From NCBI GenBank assembly GCA_005503065.1, contig SCOE01000030.1, positions 1 to 64,000 on the forward strand: a stretch of DNA of 64,000 bases, written 5' to 3'. The notes beneath the pieces are model-generated. The model had not been told where the DNA came from and did no database searches. It worked only from the letters and a program-made list of their open reading frames with translations. The stretch comes from Comamonadaceae bacterium ALPHA2B (GTDB taxonomy: Bacteria > Pseudomonadota > Gammaproteobacteria > Burkholderiales > Burkholderiaceae_C). Positions 1 to 7,828 of this stretch are shown here, one piece after another. Both the position numbers and the translations under genes were made by a program. How positions within the stretch are numbered: the stretch's first letter is position 1; each line of letters begins with the position of its first letter.

Positions 1-13
1 ATCACTCTTCGAA

Positions 14-39
14 CCCCGCTGCTTAAATAAACAGCAGGG
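14..39. other. imperfect hairpin downstream of broken protease gene
   Basis: An inverted repeat pairs CCCCGCTGCTT (14-24) with the complementary arm at 29-39, with two mismatches and an AT-rich loop. It lies just beyond the stop of the truncated ietS-like gene. There is no run of T on either side, so it is only a weak terminator candidate. Confidence 0.2.
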
Positions 40-62
40 TAGGTTGAACACCTGGCTCACTT

Positions 63-554
63 TTACTTCGGTACTACCCGCATAACTGGCTCAATTTCCG
101 GTCGGCGCCAACAGTCGCGTGGGCGTCCAGCCGAATCAGTGCGCTGCTCTTCGTAGGCTGTCAGCAGCTTCTCGAAGTGCTCGAGCTTGCCCGGCGGCAC
201 GAAGACGGTTGCCATCACCCGGTCGTCGTATGCACGGACATTCATCAGTTCAATGCCCTGCTGGTCTCTCGCGAGACTCTCTGCGGCAAGCTCAACACCG
301 GCCTGGCTCTCAAACTCGATCTGAACGCCTACCGCCAACTGCACCGCTGCTGCTTGCTGCTGCGCGACGAGTTGCACTTGTGCATCGGCGACATGCGCCA
401 GTTGTGCTCGCAGACCCTGAGCGTGCTCCACGCGTGGAAGGGCGGGAATGTTGGGTTGACCTCCCCCTCCGGCACCTTTTGCCGTATAGCCTTCGGTAGT
501 GCGGGTCTCGTTTGGAAAGAGGTGAGGGCGCCTTTGTGGTTCTTGTGTGGCCAT
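63..554 (-). pseudogene. ietS: truncated S8 (subtilisin-like) anti-phage peptidase, N-terminal part only (IetS-like)
   Basis: This 163-residue product matches, from memory of the family, only the N-terminal pro-region of the S8 peptidase partner in two-gene IetAS-type defence modules: an opening RPHLFPNETR, a glycine-rich stretch near residues 27-31, then QGIELMNVR and ATVFVPPGKLEHF near residues 100-125. Family members go on for several hundred residues with the Asp-His-Ser protease domain. Here the frame runs into unrelated residues after about position 145 and stops, so no catalytic triad is present. It starts 14 bases after the AAA ATPase stop, as expected for this pair. The module is therefore probably dead, unless the short product keeps a regulatory role. 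Loss by frameshift or deletion is inferred. Confidence 0.6.
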
Positions 555-568
555 TCAACTCAGATAGG

Positions 569-1567
569 TCATTTCACGGGAGCCGCCGCGGAGCGTTGTC
601 GGACGTTTTGCCTCGAAAGGAGGAGCGCCCCAAGCATGTCGGGCGACACCTCATCCAAGTCATGCATGACCGTCTCTTTGATCGCATCGTTCATCGCGCG
701 TGCGATCTCCGCATGACTCAGGCCATCGGCCGCAGCGGCCAATTCTCTGATGGATTTGGACGACTTTAGGTAGGGCGCCAGTCGCATGCGAAGGAGCGCC
801 TGGATCTCTTTTGGATTCGGTACGTGGTATTCAATGACATCGTCGAAGCGACGAAACAAGGCATCGTCCAGTATCCCGGGGTGATTGGTCGCGGCAACAA
901 TCAAGCTATTCGACTCGTCCTGCTCAATCATCAGCAGGAAGCTGTTCAAGATTCGTCGAATCTCGCCAACGTCGTTTGCGGTTCCGCGATGGCTGCCAAT
1001 CGCATCGAATTCATCGAAGAAATAGACGCCTCGAGTAGAGGAGGCAGCGTCGAACACTTGGCGAAGCTTCGCCGCCGTTTCGCCCATGAACTTCGTGATC
1101 AACGCATCGAGTCGAACGACAAACAATGGAATCCCGAGCTCCCCCGCCAAGGCCGACGCCGTCATGGTCTTGCCGGTGCCAGAAGGCCCCACCAACAAGA
1201 GCTTGCGTCTTGGATGCAACCCGTGGCTGCGCAATTTGGACAGATGGCGTTGCTCCTTGAGTACGCGCTGCAGGCTTTCCTCAACCGGCTGCGCCAGCAC
1301 CATGTCGGTCAGCTTTCGGGTGGGATAGGACGCCGTCAACAAGCCGGCGAGTTCGCCGCGCGGGCGAGCGATTGGGATGGCGCCGCCGCCCGGTGTCACT
1401 TGGCGTTCCTTGGCAGCGTCGATCAACTCCCGCAGTTCTTCCGCGAGCTTGCCGTGACCCTGCTTCGCTTCGCGGGCGGCCATTTGCATCGCCACCGAAT
1501 AGAAATGGCGATCGTCACCCTGCGCATGGGAGCGCACGAGAGCCTTGAGTTGGTCACCAGTTGCCAT
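569..1567 (-). CDS. ietA: AAA family ATPase (IetA-like, defence module)
   Basis: A single AAA+ ATPase of about 332 residues. Walker A GPSGTGKT is near residue 127, Walker B FFDEFD near 183, sensor-1 Asn in AATNH near 228, and the arginine-finger pair in ALFRRFDD near 239. An N-terminal helical domain of about 120 residues precedes the ATPase core. The layout fits the ATPase that partners an S8 peptidase in IetAS-type anti-phage modules, and the gene lies directly upstream of such a peptidase remnant. The start is taken as ATG at 1567 because MATGDQLK resembles family N-termini; another ATG lies 9 bases upstream. No clear Shine-Dalgarno sequence is visible for either. The ATPase looks intact although its partner is broken. 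Confidence 0.75.
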   Translation of the reverse strand: MATGDQLKALVRSHAQGDDRHFYSVAMQMAAREAKQGHGKLAEELRELIDAAKERQVTPGGGAIPIARPRGELAGLLTASYPTRKLTDMVLAQPVEESLQRVLKEQRHLSKLRSHGLHPRRKLLLVGPSGTGKTMTASALAGELGIPLFVVRLDALITKFMGETAAKLRQVFDAASSTRGVYFFDEFDAIGSHRGTANDVGEIRRILNSFLLMIEQDESNSLIVAATNHPGILDDALFRRFDDVIEYHVPNPKEIQALLRMRLAPYLKSSKSIRELAAAADGLSHAEIARAMNDAIKETVMHDLDEVSPDMLGALLLSRQNVRQRSAAAPVK

Positions 1568-1646
1568 AGAGCACATTGTGGCTCAGTCTGCCGCCACGGG
1601 CCGCAGTGAGCATTCCAGCCATTGACGATTCTTTCGCCGCCCCGTC

Positions 1647-2924
1647 TTAGGAGTCAGCCACCGGGTCGACATCGAGCATCCGGCTCGCCTCCCGATTCAG
1701 CGGATCCTCGGCCCGGTAGTACCCCATGAAGGTCTCGAAGTTGCGGTGCCCGGTCATGGCCATGGCGTCGGCCGTGTCCATGCGCCGGCGGCCGGCCTCG
1801 GTGACGAAGCCGGACCTCAGCGAATGCGCCGAGAAGTCCCCCGACAGCCCCGCCTGCAGGCAGCGCTGCTGCACGATCTTGCGCACCGCCGTCGGATCCA
1901 GGCCATCTTCCAGGATGCGCCCGCCTTTGAGGATGCGCCTAAAGATCGGCCCCTCGGTGATGCCGCTGAGCTCCAGCCACTGTGCGAGCGCGGCCGCCGC
2001 CATGCCCGCGATCGGCTTGTCGTCCTCGGCCCGCAGCTCGCCTTCCTGGTTGGTCTTGGAGTGCCCCAGCGTGTAGAGGTAGCCGCGCGCGCCGGCGCTA
2101 CGCAGGTTCTCCATGGTGGCCCCGGCGATCTCCGAGCGCCGGCGCCCGCCGCTGGCCCAGCCAAAGAGGAGGAGGGCGCGATCGCGCAGGCCGCGCGGCG
2201 AGTCGTCGCAGGTGGCCAGCACCGCCTGCAGCGGCTCCTTGGTGAGAGCGTCCTTCTTGTCGGGCTTGACGCCGCGCTTGGCATGGCCGCTGCGCACGCT
2301 TTTCATCAGCTCGCGCACCTGGGTGTGGTTGCACGGGTTGTCCACATTGAGGTTCTGGTGCGCCTTGGACAGCACCGCCACGCGGTGCTCCAGGGTGGCC
2401 AGGGCGTAGGCGCCGCATTTGCCCTTGTAGCCCTGGGCGACCAGCAGCGCGTCGATCTCGGGCGGCAGGTCGAACACCAGCGCCGCGGATTTCCTTGGCG
2501 CTTTCTTGAGCGCTTTCGCGACGGACCTCTTGTGGGCCTTCGTGCCGTCAACACCGGCGTGCGCATCAGCGGCCGCGGACCCGACCTCCGCCCGGGCGGC
2601 TCCAGGCTCGTCCACCTCGGCCACCTCGACGGCCTCGCGCGCCGCGTGATCGACAATGAACTGCACCACGACCGGCACCGGCACGGGCAGCGCGAGGGCT
2701 TGGCCGTAGCGCGCCGCAAACCACGCGGCCCAGTAGCGCATGGCGGCCTGGTAGGACGCGCGGGTGTTGGCCGATTCGCCCTGGCGGATGAGCTCGCGCG
2801 CCGAGTCTTGCGTGAGCGCGGACAGCACGGCCGGATCGAGCACCGGGCGCAGCACGGGCACCACCGCGACTTGGGCCGCGACCGCCGCTGGACTCATAGC
2901 TGAAGACGAAGATTGCGAGGCCAT
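1647..2924 (-). CDS. site-specific tyrosine recombinase / integrase
   Basis: A tyrosine recombinase of about 425 residues. The catalytic set is visible: Arg in GGRRRSE (about 263), Lys in GHSKT (290), His-x-x-Arg in AHSLRSG (367/370), His in TGHRN (393), and Tyr in FMGYYR (402/403). The N-terminal half holds a core-binding SAM-like region (about 45-95) and an alanine-rich linker. The open frame extends to a TTG at 2969, but ATG at 2924 (MASQSS) is preferred as the start. The gene is divergent from the KfrA-like gene across an AT-rich region. Such pairs are common on betaproteobacterial plasmids and islands, so this gene probably mobilised the accessory segment. Its target site was not identified. 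Confidence 0.85.
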   Translation of the reverse strand: MASQSSSSAMSPAAVAAQVAVVPVLRPVLDPAVLSALTQDSARELIRQGESANTRASYQAAMRYWAAWFAARYGQALALPVPVPVVVQFIVDHAAREAVEVAEVDEPGAARAEVGSAAADAHAGVDGTKAHKRSVAKALKKAPRKSAALVFDLPPEIDALLVAQGYKGKCGAYALATLEHRVAVLSKAHQNLNVDNPCNHTQVRELMKSVRSGHAKRGVKPDKKDALTKEPLQAVLATCDDSPRGLRDRALLLFGWASGGRRRSEIAGATMENLRSAGARGYLYTLGHSKTNQEGELRAEDDKPIAGMAAAALAQWLELSGITEGPIFRRILKGGRILEDGLDPTAVRKIVQQRCLQAGLSGDFSAHSLRSGFVTEAGRRRMDTADAMAMTGHRNFETFMGYYRAEDPLNREASRMLDVDPVADS

Positions 2925-3068
2925 GATTTTCTGAATGTTTATTATCTTGTTATGTATGATATTAGCCAATAACTCGGTATTAGAGTCTCATAAATTGCCT
3001 TATCGTATCTAAAATCAGGCTCGCCATTAGCCTCCCTGCGCGCCATGCACACAGCACCCACGACCCAG

Positions 3069-3112
3069 GTGACATGAATTTCCAACATTCGTGACGTGAA
3101 CCTTCAACATCC
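3069..3112. repeat. two tandem 22-base iteron-like repeats
   Basis: Copies at 3069-3090 and 3091-3112 abut without spacer and match at 17 of 22 positions, all differences being transitions. Both begin GTGAC and carry CAACAT near the end. A partial third copy lies inverted at about 3135-3156. They could be KfrA operators or the multiple terminal repeats of an IS21-like end. Confidence 0.6.
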
Positions 3113-3142
3113 GGCGAATCCGGCCAGGTCGGCAGAAATGTT

Positions 3143-3156
3143 GGTCACTTGTGACC
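3143..3156. promoter_or_regulatory. perfect dyad GGTCAC-TT-GTGACC, putative KfrA operator
   Basis: A 6+2+6 perfect inverted repeat lies about 70 bases upstream of the kfrA-like start. It reuses the GTGAC core of the neighbouring tandem repeats. KfrA proteins of IncP plasmids bind and repress their own promoter, which makes autoregulation plausible here. Confidence 0.45.
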
Positions 3157-3226
3157 CAGATGCGCGTTCGCAACGGCGTGTCGCCACTGCGCCAGCCGTA
3201 AGCAACACCGACTCAAGGACCACGCA

Positions 3227-4330
3227 TTGATCGATCACGTCCCCACAGCCAATCCCGCCGCGCGGCGCGGGCGCCCCGGCATCCAGTTGGAGGATGTCTG
3301 CGCTGCCGCTGACGCGCTGATCGCGCAAGGCCTGAAGCCCACCATCGAGCGCGTGCGCCTGCACATGGGCGGCGGCTCGCCCAACACCGTGAGCCGGCTG
3401 CTGGACGAATGGTTCGCACGGTTACCGCAGCGCCTGGTCGGCGTCACGGCGCCGGAATCACGCGCGCCAGTCGACGGCCCGCCGCTGGCCGTGGTCCAGG
3501 CCGCCGAGCAGTTCTGGGCCGTGGCGCGGCGCGAGGCCGAACTGGCGCAGCGTCAAGCGACCGAAGCCGAGCGGCGCACGCTCGAACTCGAGCGCGCCGC
3601 CCTGGTCGAGCAGCAAGCCGAGCTTCAGCAGCGTGAGATTTCGTTCGAGCAGACCCGCGCGAAGCTCGACGAGGCGCTTGTCGCCGCTAAACAGGCCCTC
3701 ACAACCATGCAGGAGCAGCTGCACGCTCAGCAGCAGGATGCCGCGCGGCGCTTGGCCGACACCGAGGCCGAGGTGCGGCGCCTGCGCAAGGCGCTCGAGG
3801 ACGCCATGGGCAGCAAGGAGGCGCTGCGCGAGACCATGGGGATGGCGCTCGCTCAGCAGCAGCGCGCGGCCGAGGACGCCGAGAAGCGGCAGCGCGTGCA
3901 CGAGCAGCGGCTGCTGACCGAGGTCGACCGCGAGCGCATGGCCACGGCCAAGGTGGCGGCCGAATTGGCCAAGGCCCAGAAAGCGCATGCGGCCGACGCA
4001 GAAGCCGCGCGCACCTCCTTCCTCGCGGCGCAGCAGGCGCTGCATCAGGAGCAAGGCATTCGCCGCGAGGTGGAATCCGCGGCTGCGCAGCAGGCACAGG
4101 CCCTGCAGATCGAACTAGCCACCTGGCGCGAGCGGGCCGCCGGCGCGGACGGGCGCGCGCAGGACCTGGCCGCGCAACTGCAGCGTCAGGGCGAACAGGC
4201 CGAGCGCGCGATCACGCAACTGCGCGAGCACCAGGCAGCGACGGCCGCGGCCCTGCGCCAACTGGAAGCCCGACAGACGACCAGCGCCGGCGCACCGAAA
4301 AATCCACGCGCGAAGAAACCTGCTACGTAG
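3227..4330 (+). CDS. KfrA-like DNA-binding protein with long coiled coil
   Basis: A 367-residue protein. The N-terminal region (about 12-75) fits the KfrA_N helix-turn-helix family seen in plasmid proteins, with GRPGIQLEDV and SPNTVSRLLDEW. From about residue 90 to 345 it is an alanine-, glutamate- and glutamine-rich heptad coiled coil, as in KfrA proteins thought to organise the nucleoid of large plasmids. A basic tail (KNPRAKKP) ends it. The TTG start at 3227 is chosen for an AAGGA at the right spacing. It is divergent from a recombinase and probably part of an integrated plasmid or island backbone. The exact DNA target is not known from sequence. Confidence 0.75.
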   Translation: MIDHVPTANPAARRGRPGIQLEDVCAAADALIAQGLKPTIERVRLHMGGGSPNTVSRLLDEWFARLPQRLVGVTAPESRAPVDGPPLAVVQAAEQFWAVARREAELAQRQATEAERRTLELERAALVEQQAELQQREISFEQTRAKLDEALVAAKQALTTMQEQLHAQQQDAARRLADTEAEVRRLRKALEDAMGSKEALRETMGMALAQQQRAAEDAEKRQRVHEQRLLTEVDRERMATAKVAAELAKAQKAHAADAEAARTSFLAAQQALHQEQGIRREVESAAAQQAQALQIELATWRERAAGADGRAQDLAAQLQRQGEQAERAITQLREHQAATAAALRQLEARQTTSAGAPKNPRAKKPAT

Positions 4331-4488
4331 GCGATCAGCGACAGGCGGCGCGGCCTGGTCGTCAATAAATCCTTTTGAATCAAAGGCTTACGATATACAA
4401 GGATAATTATGTCAACTCTGGTCGACACATTCAGTAGTTTGAGATCGCTATCTACCTCTTTCTCTTTCGGGCGCACGTCTACCTCACT
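4331..4488. other. AT-rich junction segment, no gene recognised
   Basis: This stretch follows the kfrA-like stop and is much richer in A+T than the flanks. A quasi-palindrome CCTTTTGAATCAAAGG lies at 4371-4386 and could be a weak terminator or part of a recombination site. It separates the accessory module from the panC remnant and is a plausible island boundary. Confidence 0.3.
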
Positions 4489-4689
4489 CTACAAGGCTGC
4501 CGTGCCTCCCTCCATGTTGTCGATCAATCGTGTCGAGCCCATTCGGGCAGCGGCAAGGACAACGACCGGCGCGCCGACCGCACGATCCTGCGATGTCGGC
4601 ACCACCAGATCCGACTGTCGCCGGATGCTCACGTAGTCCGGCACCCAGCCGCCGTTCCGGAGCTCCGCCACGGCGGACGCCTTGAGACC
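4489..4689 (-). pseudogene. panC: C-terminal remnant of pantothenate synthetase (panC)
   Basis: About 66 codons read as the end of pantothenate synthetase: WVPDYVSIRRQSDL followed by VVVLAAARMGSTRLIDN and a natural stop. In PanC this C-terminal segment forms the lid domain. The nucleotide-binding Rossmann part with its HIGH-like motif, about 220 residues, is missing, so the fragment cannot be an enzyme. It lies between the mobile module and the truncated end of the catabolic operon, and probably marks a deletion or insertion junction. A full panC presumably exists elsewhere in the genome; that is inference. Confidence 0.65.
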
Positions 4690-4750
4690 CTGCGCGTGCC
4701 GCCGGGGGGCACGATCCGGATGGTGGACAGGGAGCCGCTCTCGTTCATGG
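4629..4750 (-). pseudogene. start of a lost operon gene, truncated after about 18 codons
   Basis: Nine bases after the stop of the citrate-synthase-like gene, an AGAGG lies six bases before an ATG (4750), with the coding start MNESGSLSTIRIVPPGGT. The frame then turns arginine-rich and overlaps the panC remnant in another frame. It looks like the true beginning of a sixth operon gene whose remainder was removed at the island junction. The identity of the lost gene cannot be told from 18 residues. Confidence 0.3.
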
Positions 4751-4759
4751 CCGACCTCT

Positions 4760-5548
4760 TCAACGCGCGCCGGGGCGGATGTGCGCCGTGGCCTCGTCCT
4801 CGACGCGCTGCCAGATCTCCACGGCCATCGGGCTGTTGCTTTCCTCGAGGATGTGGCCAACGAGCCCGATCGCGCGGGCGAACACGCCCACGCCGCGCAC
4901 GATCTTCCACGGCAGGCCGAGCTCGCAGCAGATCGCGCCGATGGCGCCGGTGGCATTGACGGGCAGCATCTTGCCGGTGGTTCGCTCGGCCTCGGCGCAG
5001 ATCAGCTGCTCGAGCCGCACGTAGTCGCGCGAAAAACCGTTGTCCGCGGCGATGCGGAACAGCCGCGGCGCACGCGGGTCGACCGGCTTGTGCAGCGGGT
5101 GGCCGAGGCCGGGCACGATCTGCCCGCGCTCGCGGTAGCCGGCCACCACATCGCGCGCGATCTTTTCCAGGTCGGCGCCCTGGGTGCCGGGCGGCAGCGC
5201 CTCGTAGAGCATCTTCGCGGTGCCCTCGGTCGAGCCGACGAACACCGAGCCAAGCCCGCACAGGCCCGCGGCGACGGCGGCCTGCAGCGACTCGGGCGCC
5301 CCGGCGTAGGTGATGCGCGCCGCCAGCGCGCTCGGCGTGATGCCGTGCTCCACCAGCGTGACCGCGATGGCGTTGAACACGGTCGACTCCTGCGGCGTCG
5401 GCATGCGGCCGACGAGCAGCAGCCAGGCCATGTCGCCGAGGCTGATGTTGCCCAGCAGGTCGTCGGGCAGGCTGCGGCCGCGCACCTCGATGCGGTCGGG
5501 CGTGCTCCAGGCGATGTCGGAGCGGATCGGCTTGGTCTTGCGGGGCAT
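4760..5548 (-). CDS. citryl-CoA lyase-like protein (short citrate-synthase fold)
   Basis: A 262-residue protein of the citrate synthase superfamily, much shorter than a true citrate synthase of about 430 residues. The active-site region reads PGLGHPLHK near residues 146-154, and a small-domain helix region GAIGAICCELGLPW lies near 205-218. Short members of this type are annotated as citryl-CoA lyases or citrate-synthase-like proteins. It is the last intact gene of a five-gene minus-strand operon and follows the CitE-like gene by 45 bases. Together they suggest aldol-type cleavage or formation of a branched citramalyl- or citryl-type CoA thioester. The substrate is unknown. Confidence 0.7.
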   Translation of the reverse strand: MPRKTKPIRSDIAWSTPDRIEVRGRSLPDDLLGNISLGDMAWLLLVGRMPTPQESTVFNAIAVTLVEHGITPSALAARITYAGAPESLQAAVAAGLCGLGSVFVGSTEGTAKMLYEALPPGTQGADLEKIARDVVAGYRERGQIVPGLGHPLHKPVDPRAPRLFRIAADNGFSRDYVRLEQLICAEAERTTGKMLPVNATGAIGAICCELGLPWKIVRGVGVFARAIGLVGHILEESNSPMAVEIWQRVEDEATAHIRPGAR

Positions 5549-5593
5549 GGGAAGTCCTCGGTGAATCGAAGAAGGAAGAATGGAGGGAAGAAC

Positions 5594-6421
5594 TCAGCCC
5601 GCCAGCCCGGCGCTGCGCAGCACTGCCCGGGCGCGCTCGACGACGGGCACGTCGATCATCTGGCCGTCCACGGCGACCGCCGCGCCGCCGGAGGCGGCGA
5701 ACGCGGCGCAGACGCGCTGCGCCCAGGCCACGCGCGCGGGCTCGGGCGTGAACGCGGTCTGCACGACGGCGATCTGCCGGGGGTGGATGCACAGCTTGGC
5801 GCCGAATCCCATGCGGCGCGCGCGCTCGACATCGGCCTGCAGGCGCGCGGCGTCGTCGAGCGCGATGCTCACGCCGTCGGCCGGGGCAGCCAGGCCGCCG
5901 AGCCGCGATGCCAGCACCACCTGCGCGCGGTACGGCTGCAGTTCGGCTTCCGCGCCGTCGGGCGCGCAGTCGATGCCCAGGTCGACGGCGAGATCGATGC
6001 TGCCGAACGCGAGCCGGGTCACGCCGGGCACGCGAGCGATCGCACGGGCCTCCTCGATGCCGCGGGCCGACTCGATGATGGGCAGCACGTCCTTGAACGA
6101 GGTCTCGAACGCGTGGCACACGGCGTCGATCCCGTCGGCCTTGGGCAGCATCACGGCGGAGACGCCGGGATGGCGGCACAGCTCGAGGTCGTCGTCGAAC
6201 CACGGCGTGCCCGCCGCGTTGACGCGCACGATCAACGGAGCGGCCTTGTCGAGCGCCGCCGCGAGCGCGTCGCGGGCGCGCGGCTTTGCGTCGGGCGCGA
6301 CCGCGTCCTCGAGGTCGACGATCACCGCATCGGCACCCGAAGCGCGCGCCTTGGCGAAGCGCTCGGGCCGGTCGGCCGGCACGAACAGGTAGGCGCGCGG
6401 CGCCGCTGCCGCGGCCGTCAT
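5594..6421 (-). CDS. CitE/HpcH-type CoA ester lyase
   Basis: A 275-residue protein of the HpcH/HpaI aldolase-citrate lyase beta family. RAYLFVPADRPERF opens the TIM barrel, VDLEDAV near residues 35-41 and VMLPKAD near 89-95 carry metal and CoA contacts, and a conserved Glu lies in LPIIESARG near 112-120. GAKLCIHPRQI follows near 200. The length fits CitE-like citramalyl- or malyl-CoA lyases. Its ATG overlaps the upstream PrpD-family stop as ATGA, so the two are translationally coupled. Likely role: Mg2+-dependent cleavage of a beta-hydroxyacyl-CoA to acetyl-CoA or a related product plus a keto acid. Confidence 0.8.
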   Translation of the reverse strand: MTAAAAAPRAYLFVPADRPERFAKARASGADAVIVDLEDAVAPDAKPRARDALAAALDKAAPLIVRVNAAGTPWFDDDLELCRHPGVSAVMLPKADGIDAVCHAFETSFKDVLPIIESARGIEEARAIARVPGVTRLAFGSIDLAVDLGIDCAPDGAEAELQPYRAQVVLASRLGGLAAPADGVSIALDDAARLQADVERARRMGFGAKLCIHPRQIAVVQTAFTPEPARVAWAQRVCAAFAASGGAAVAVDGQMIDVPVVERARAVLRSAGLAG

Positions 6422-7788
6422 GGCAGCAGGCGACCGAGGCGCGGCGTGTCGGCCAGCCCCCAGGTCCGGGCGATCAAGCCGTCCATTTCCGCCGGCGTGG
6501 CGGCATCGCCGTAGGCAGCCAGGCGGCGTGCCTTGTCCTCCAGCTCGGCGCGGCTCAGCGTGTTGCCGGGGTCGCCCTTGGGCTCGTCCACACGTGCGTG
6601 CAGCAGGCGCCCGTCGGTGGTGCGCACCTCGACCTTGCCGATCCACCGCTGCGGATAGGCGCCGTCGACCTCGGCGTCCAGCCGCATCGCCACGCGGTCG
6701 CGGAAGGCGGCCACGCGCGGGGCGAGGAAGTGGCGGTCGAACTCGTCGAGGCCGGCTTGGCCGAACTCGGCCACCAGGCCGAGCACGGTCCCCATCGAGA
6801 ACTTGCCCTGGTGCACGGTGGCCGGCACGACGACGCGGCCCAGCACGTCGATCGCACCCTGGTGCACCAGCGTCGTCACCGCGGCGATGTCGTCGGCGGC
6901 GAGGCGCTCGCGCCGCATCAGCGCCTGCAAGGCGTCGGCGCTCGGGTGGGTGTGGCGGCACGAGGCGTGGTACTTGAAGGAGGTCTCGGCGGTGGCCCAG
7001 CGCTGCCCGAGTCCCGCGACCAGCCGCGCCGGGTCGGCGTCGCTCGACATGCCGGCGCCCAGGCCCTGCTCGCCCTCCAGGATGCGGCGCGCGCCGGTGA
7101 AGCCGTCCTTGGCCAGCCAGGCCGAGGCCAGGCCCGCCGAGGCCGCATGGGCGCAGTGCAGCTGCTTGGAATCGGCCGCGTCGCGCAGGAACTCCCACAG
7201 GCCAGCGGCCTGCGTGCCCGCGCTGCCGAACGCGTGCAGCATCGTCGTGGCGTCGAGGCCGAGCAGCCGGCCGGTGGCCGCAGCGGCGGCCAGCGTGCCG
7301 GCGGTAGCGGTGGTGTGGAAGATGCGGTAGTGCGAGCGGCCGAGGAACTCGCCGACGCGGATGCCGACTTCGTAGCCGGCGACCGACGCCGCTAGCAGCT
7401 CGCGCCCGCTGCAGCCGATGGCCTGCGCCGTGGCGAGCGCCGCCGGAAAGACCACCGCGGCCGGATGGAACACCGAGCCGTTGTGCACGTCGTCCTGCTC
7501 GACGACGTGCGAGGCCGCGGCGTTCACCATCGCGGCGAAGTGCGGCGACGTGAGGCGGCGCGAGATCAGCACCTCGGCCCCGCCCTCGTCGCCGGCACGC
7601 AGCGCGGGCCCCATCGCCAGCGCGTAGCGCTCGATGGCCTGCACGGCACGGGCACTCTTGCCCGCAAGCGTGGAGCCCAACCAGTCGAGGAACAAGTCCT
7701 CAGTGCGGCGCACCACCGGCGCCGGGATATCCTGCACGCGCAGCGTGGCGGCGAAGGCGGCCAGCGTGGCCGACGGGTGGTCGTTCAT
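6418..7788 (-). CDS. MmgE/PrpD family protein
   Basis: A 456-residue member of the MmgE/PrpD family, whose characterised members dehydrate 2-methylcitrate or isomerise related di- and tricarboxylates. HVVEQDDVHNGSVFHPA near residue 90 is the family's conserved His/Asp-rich segment, and KYHASCRHTHPSADAL near 290 is the second. The start is ATG 7788, preceded by GGAGA. It lies between a CaiB CoA-transferase and a CitE-like lyase, so it may hydrate or dehydrate the acid or acyl-CoA those enzymes handle. It is only distantly similar to the second PrpD protein of this window (50722-52125). Confidence 0.8.
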   Translation of the reverse strand: MNDHPSATLAAFAATLRVQDIPAPVVRRTEDLFLDWLGSTLAGKSARAVQAIERYALAMGPALRAGDEGGAEVLISRRLTSPHFAAMVNAAASHVVEQDDVHNGSVFHPAAVVFPAALATAQAIGCSGRELLAASVAGYEVGIRVGEFLGRSHYRIFHTTATAGTLAAAAATGRLLGLDATTMLHAFGSAGTQAAGLWEFLRDAADSKQLHCAHAASAGLASAWLAKDGFTGARRILEGEQGLGAGMSSDADPARLVAGLGQRWATAETSFKYHASCRHTHPSADALQALMRRERLAADDIAAVTTLVHQGAIDVLGRVVVPATVHQGKFSMGTVLGLVAEFGQAGLDEFDRHFLAPRVAAFRDRVAMRLDAEVDGAYPQRWIGKVEVRTTDGRLLHARVDEPKGDPGNTLSRAELEDKARRLAAYGDAATPAEMDGLIARTWGLADTPRLGRLLP

Positions 7789-7828
7789 GTCGTTCTCCGC
7801 TTGCGCCGCTGCGCGTTCGATCCCGCGT

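Larger units (their letters stand above)
2925..3226. promoter_or_regulatory. divergent regulatory region between integrase and KfrA-like gene
   Basis: This gap of about 300 bases is AT-rich next to the integrase (2925-3020), in contrast with the GC-rich surroundings, and should hold the integrase promoter. The half next to the kfrA-like gene carries two tandem 22-base repeats and a separate perfect dyad (listed separately). An AAGGA Shine-Dalgarno near 3215 precedes the TTG start of the kfrA-like gene. No coding sequence was recognised in it. Confidence 0.5.

Noticed and set aside
4489-4689. A functional short panC.
   Set aside because: Only the C-terminal 66 codons exist; the nucleotide- and pantoate-binding domain is absent.
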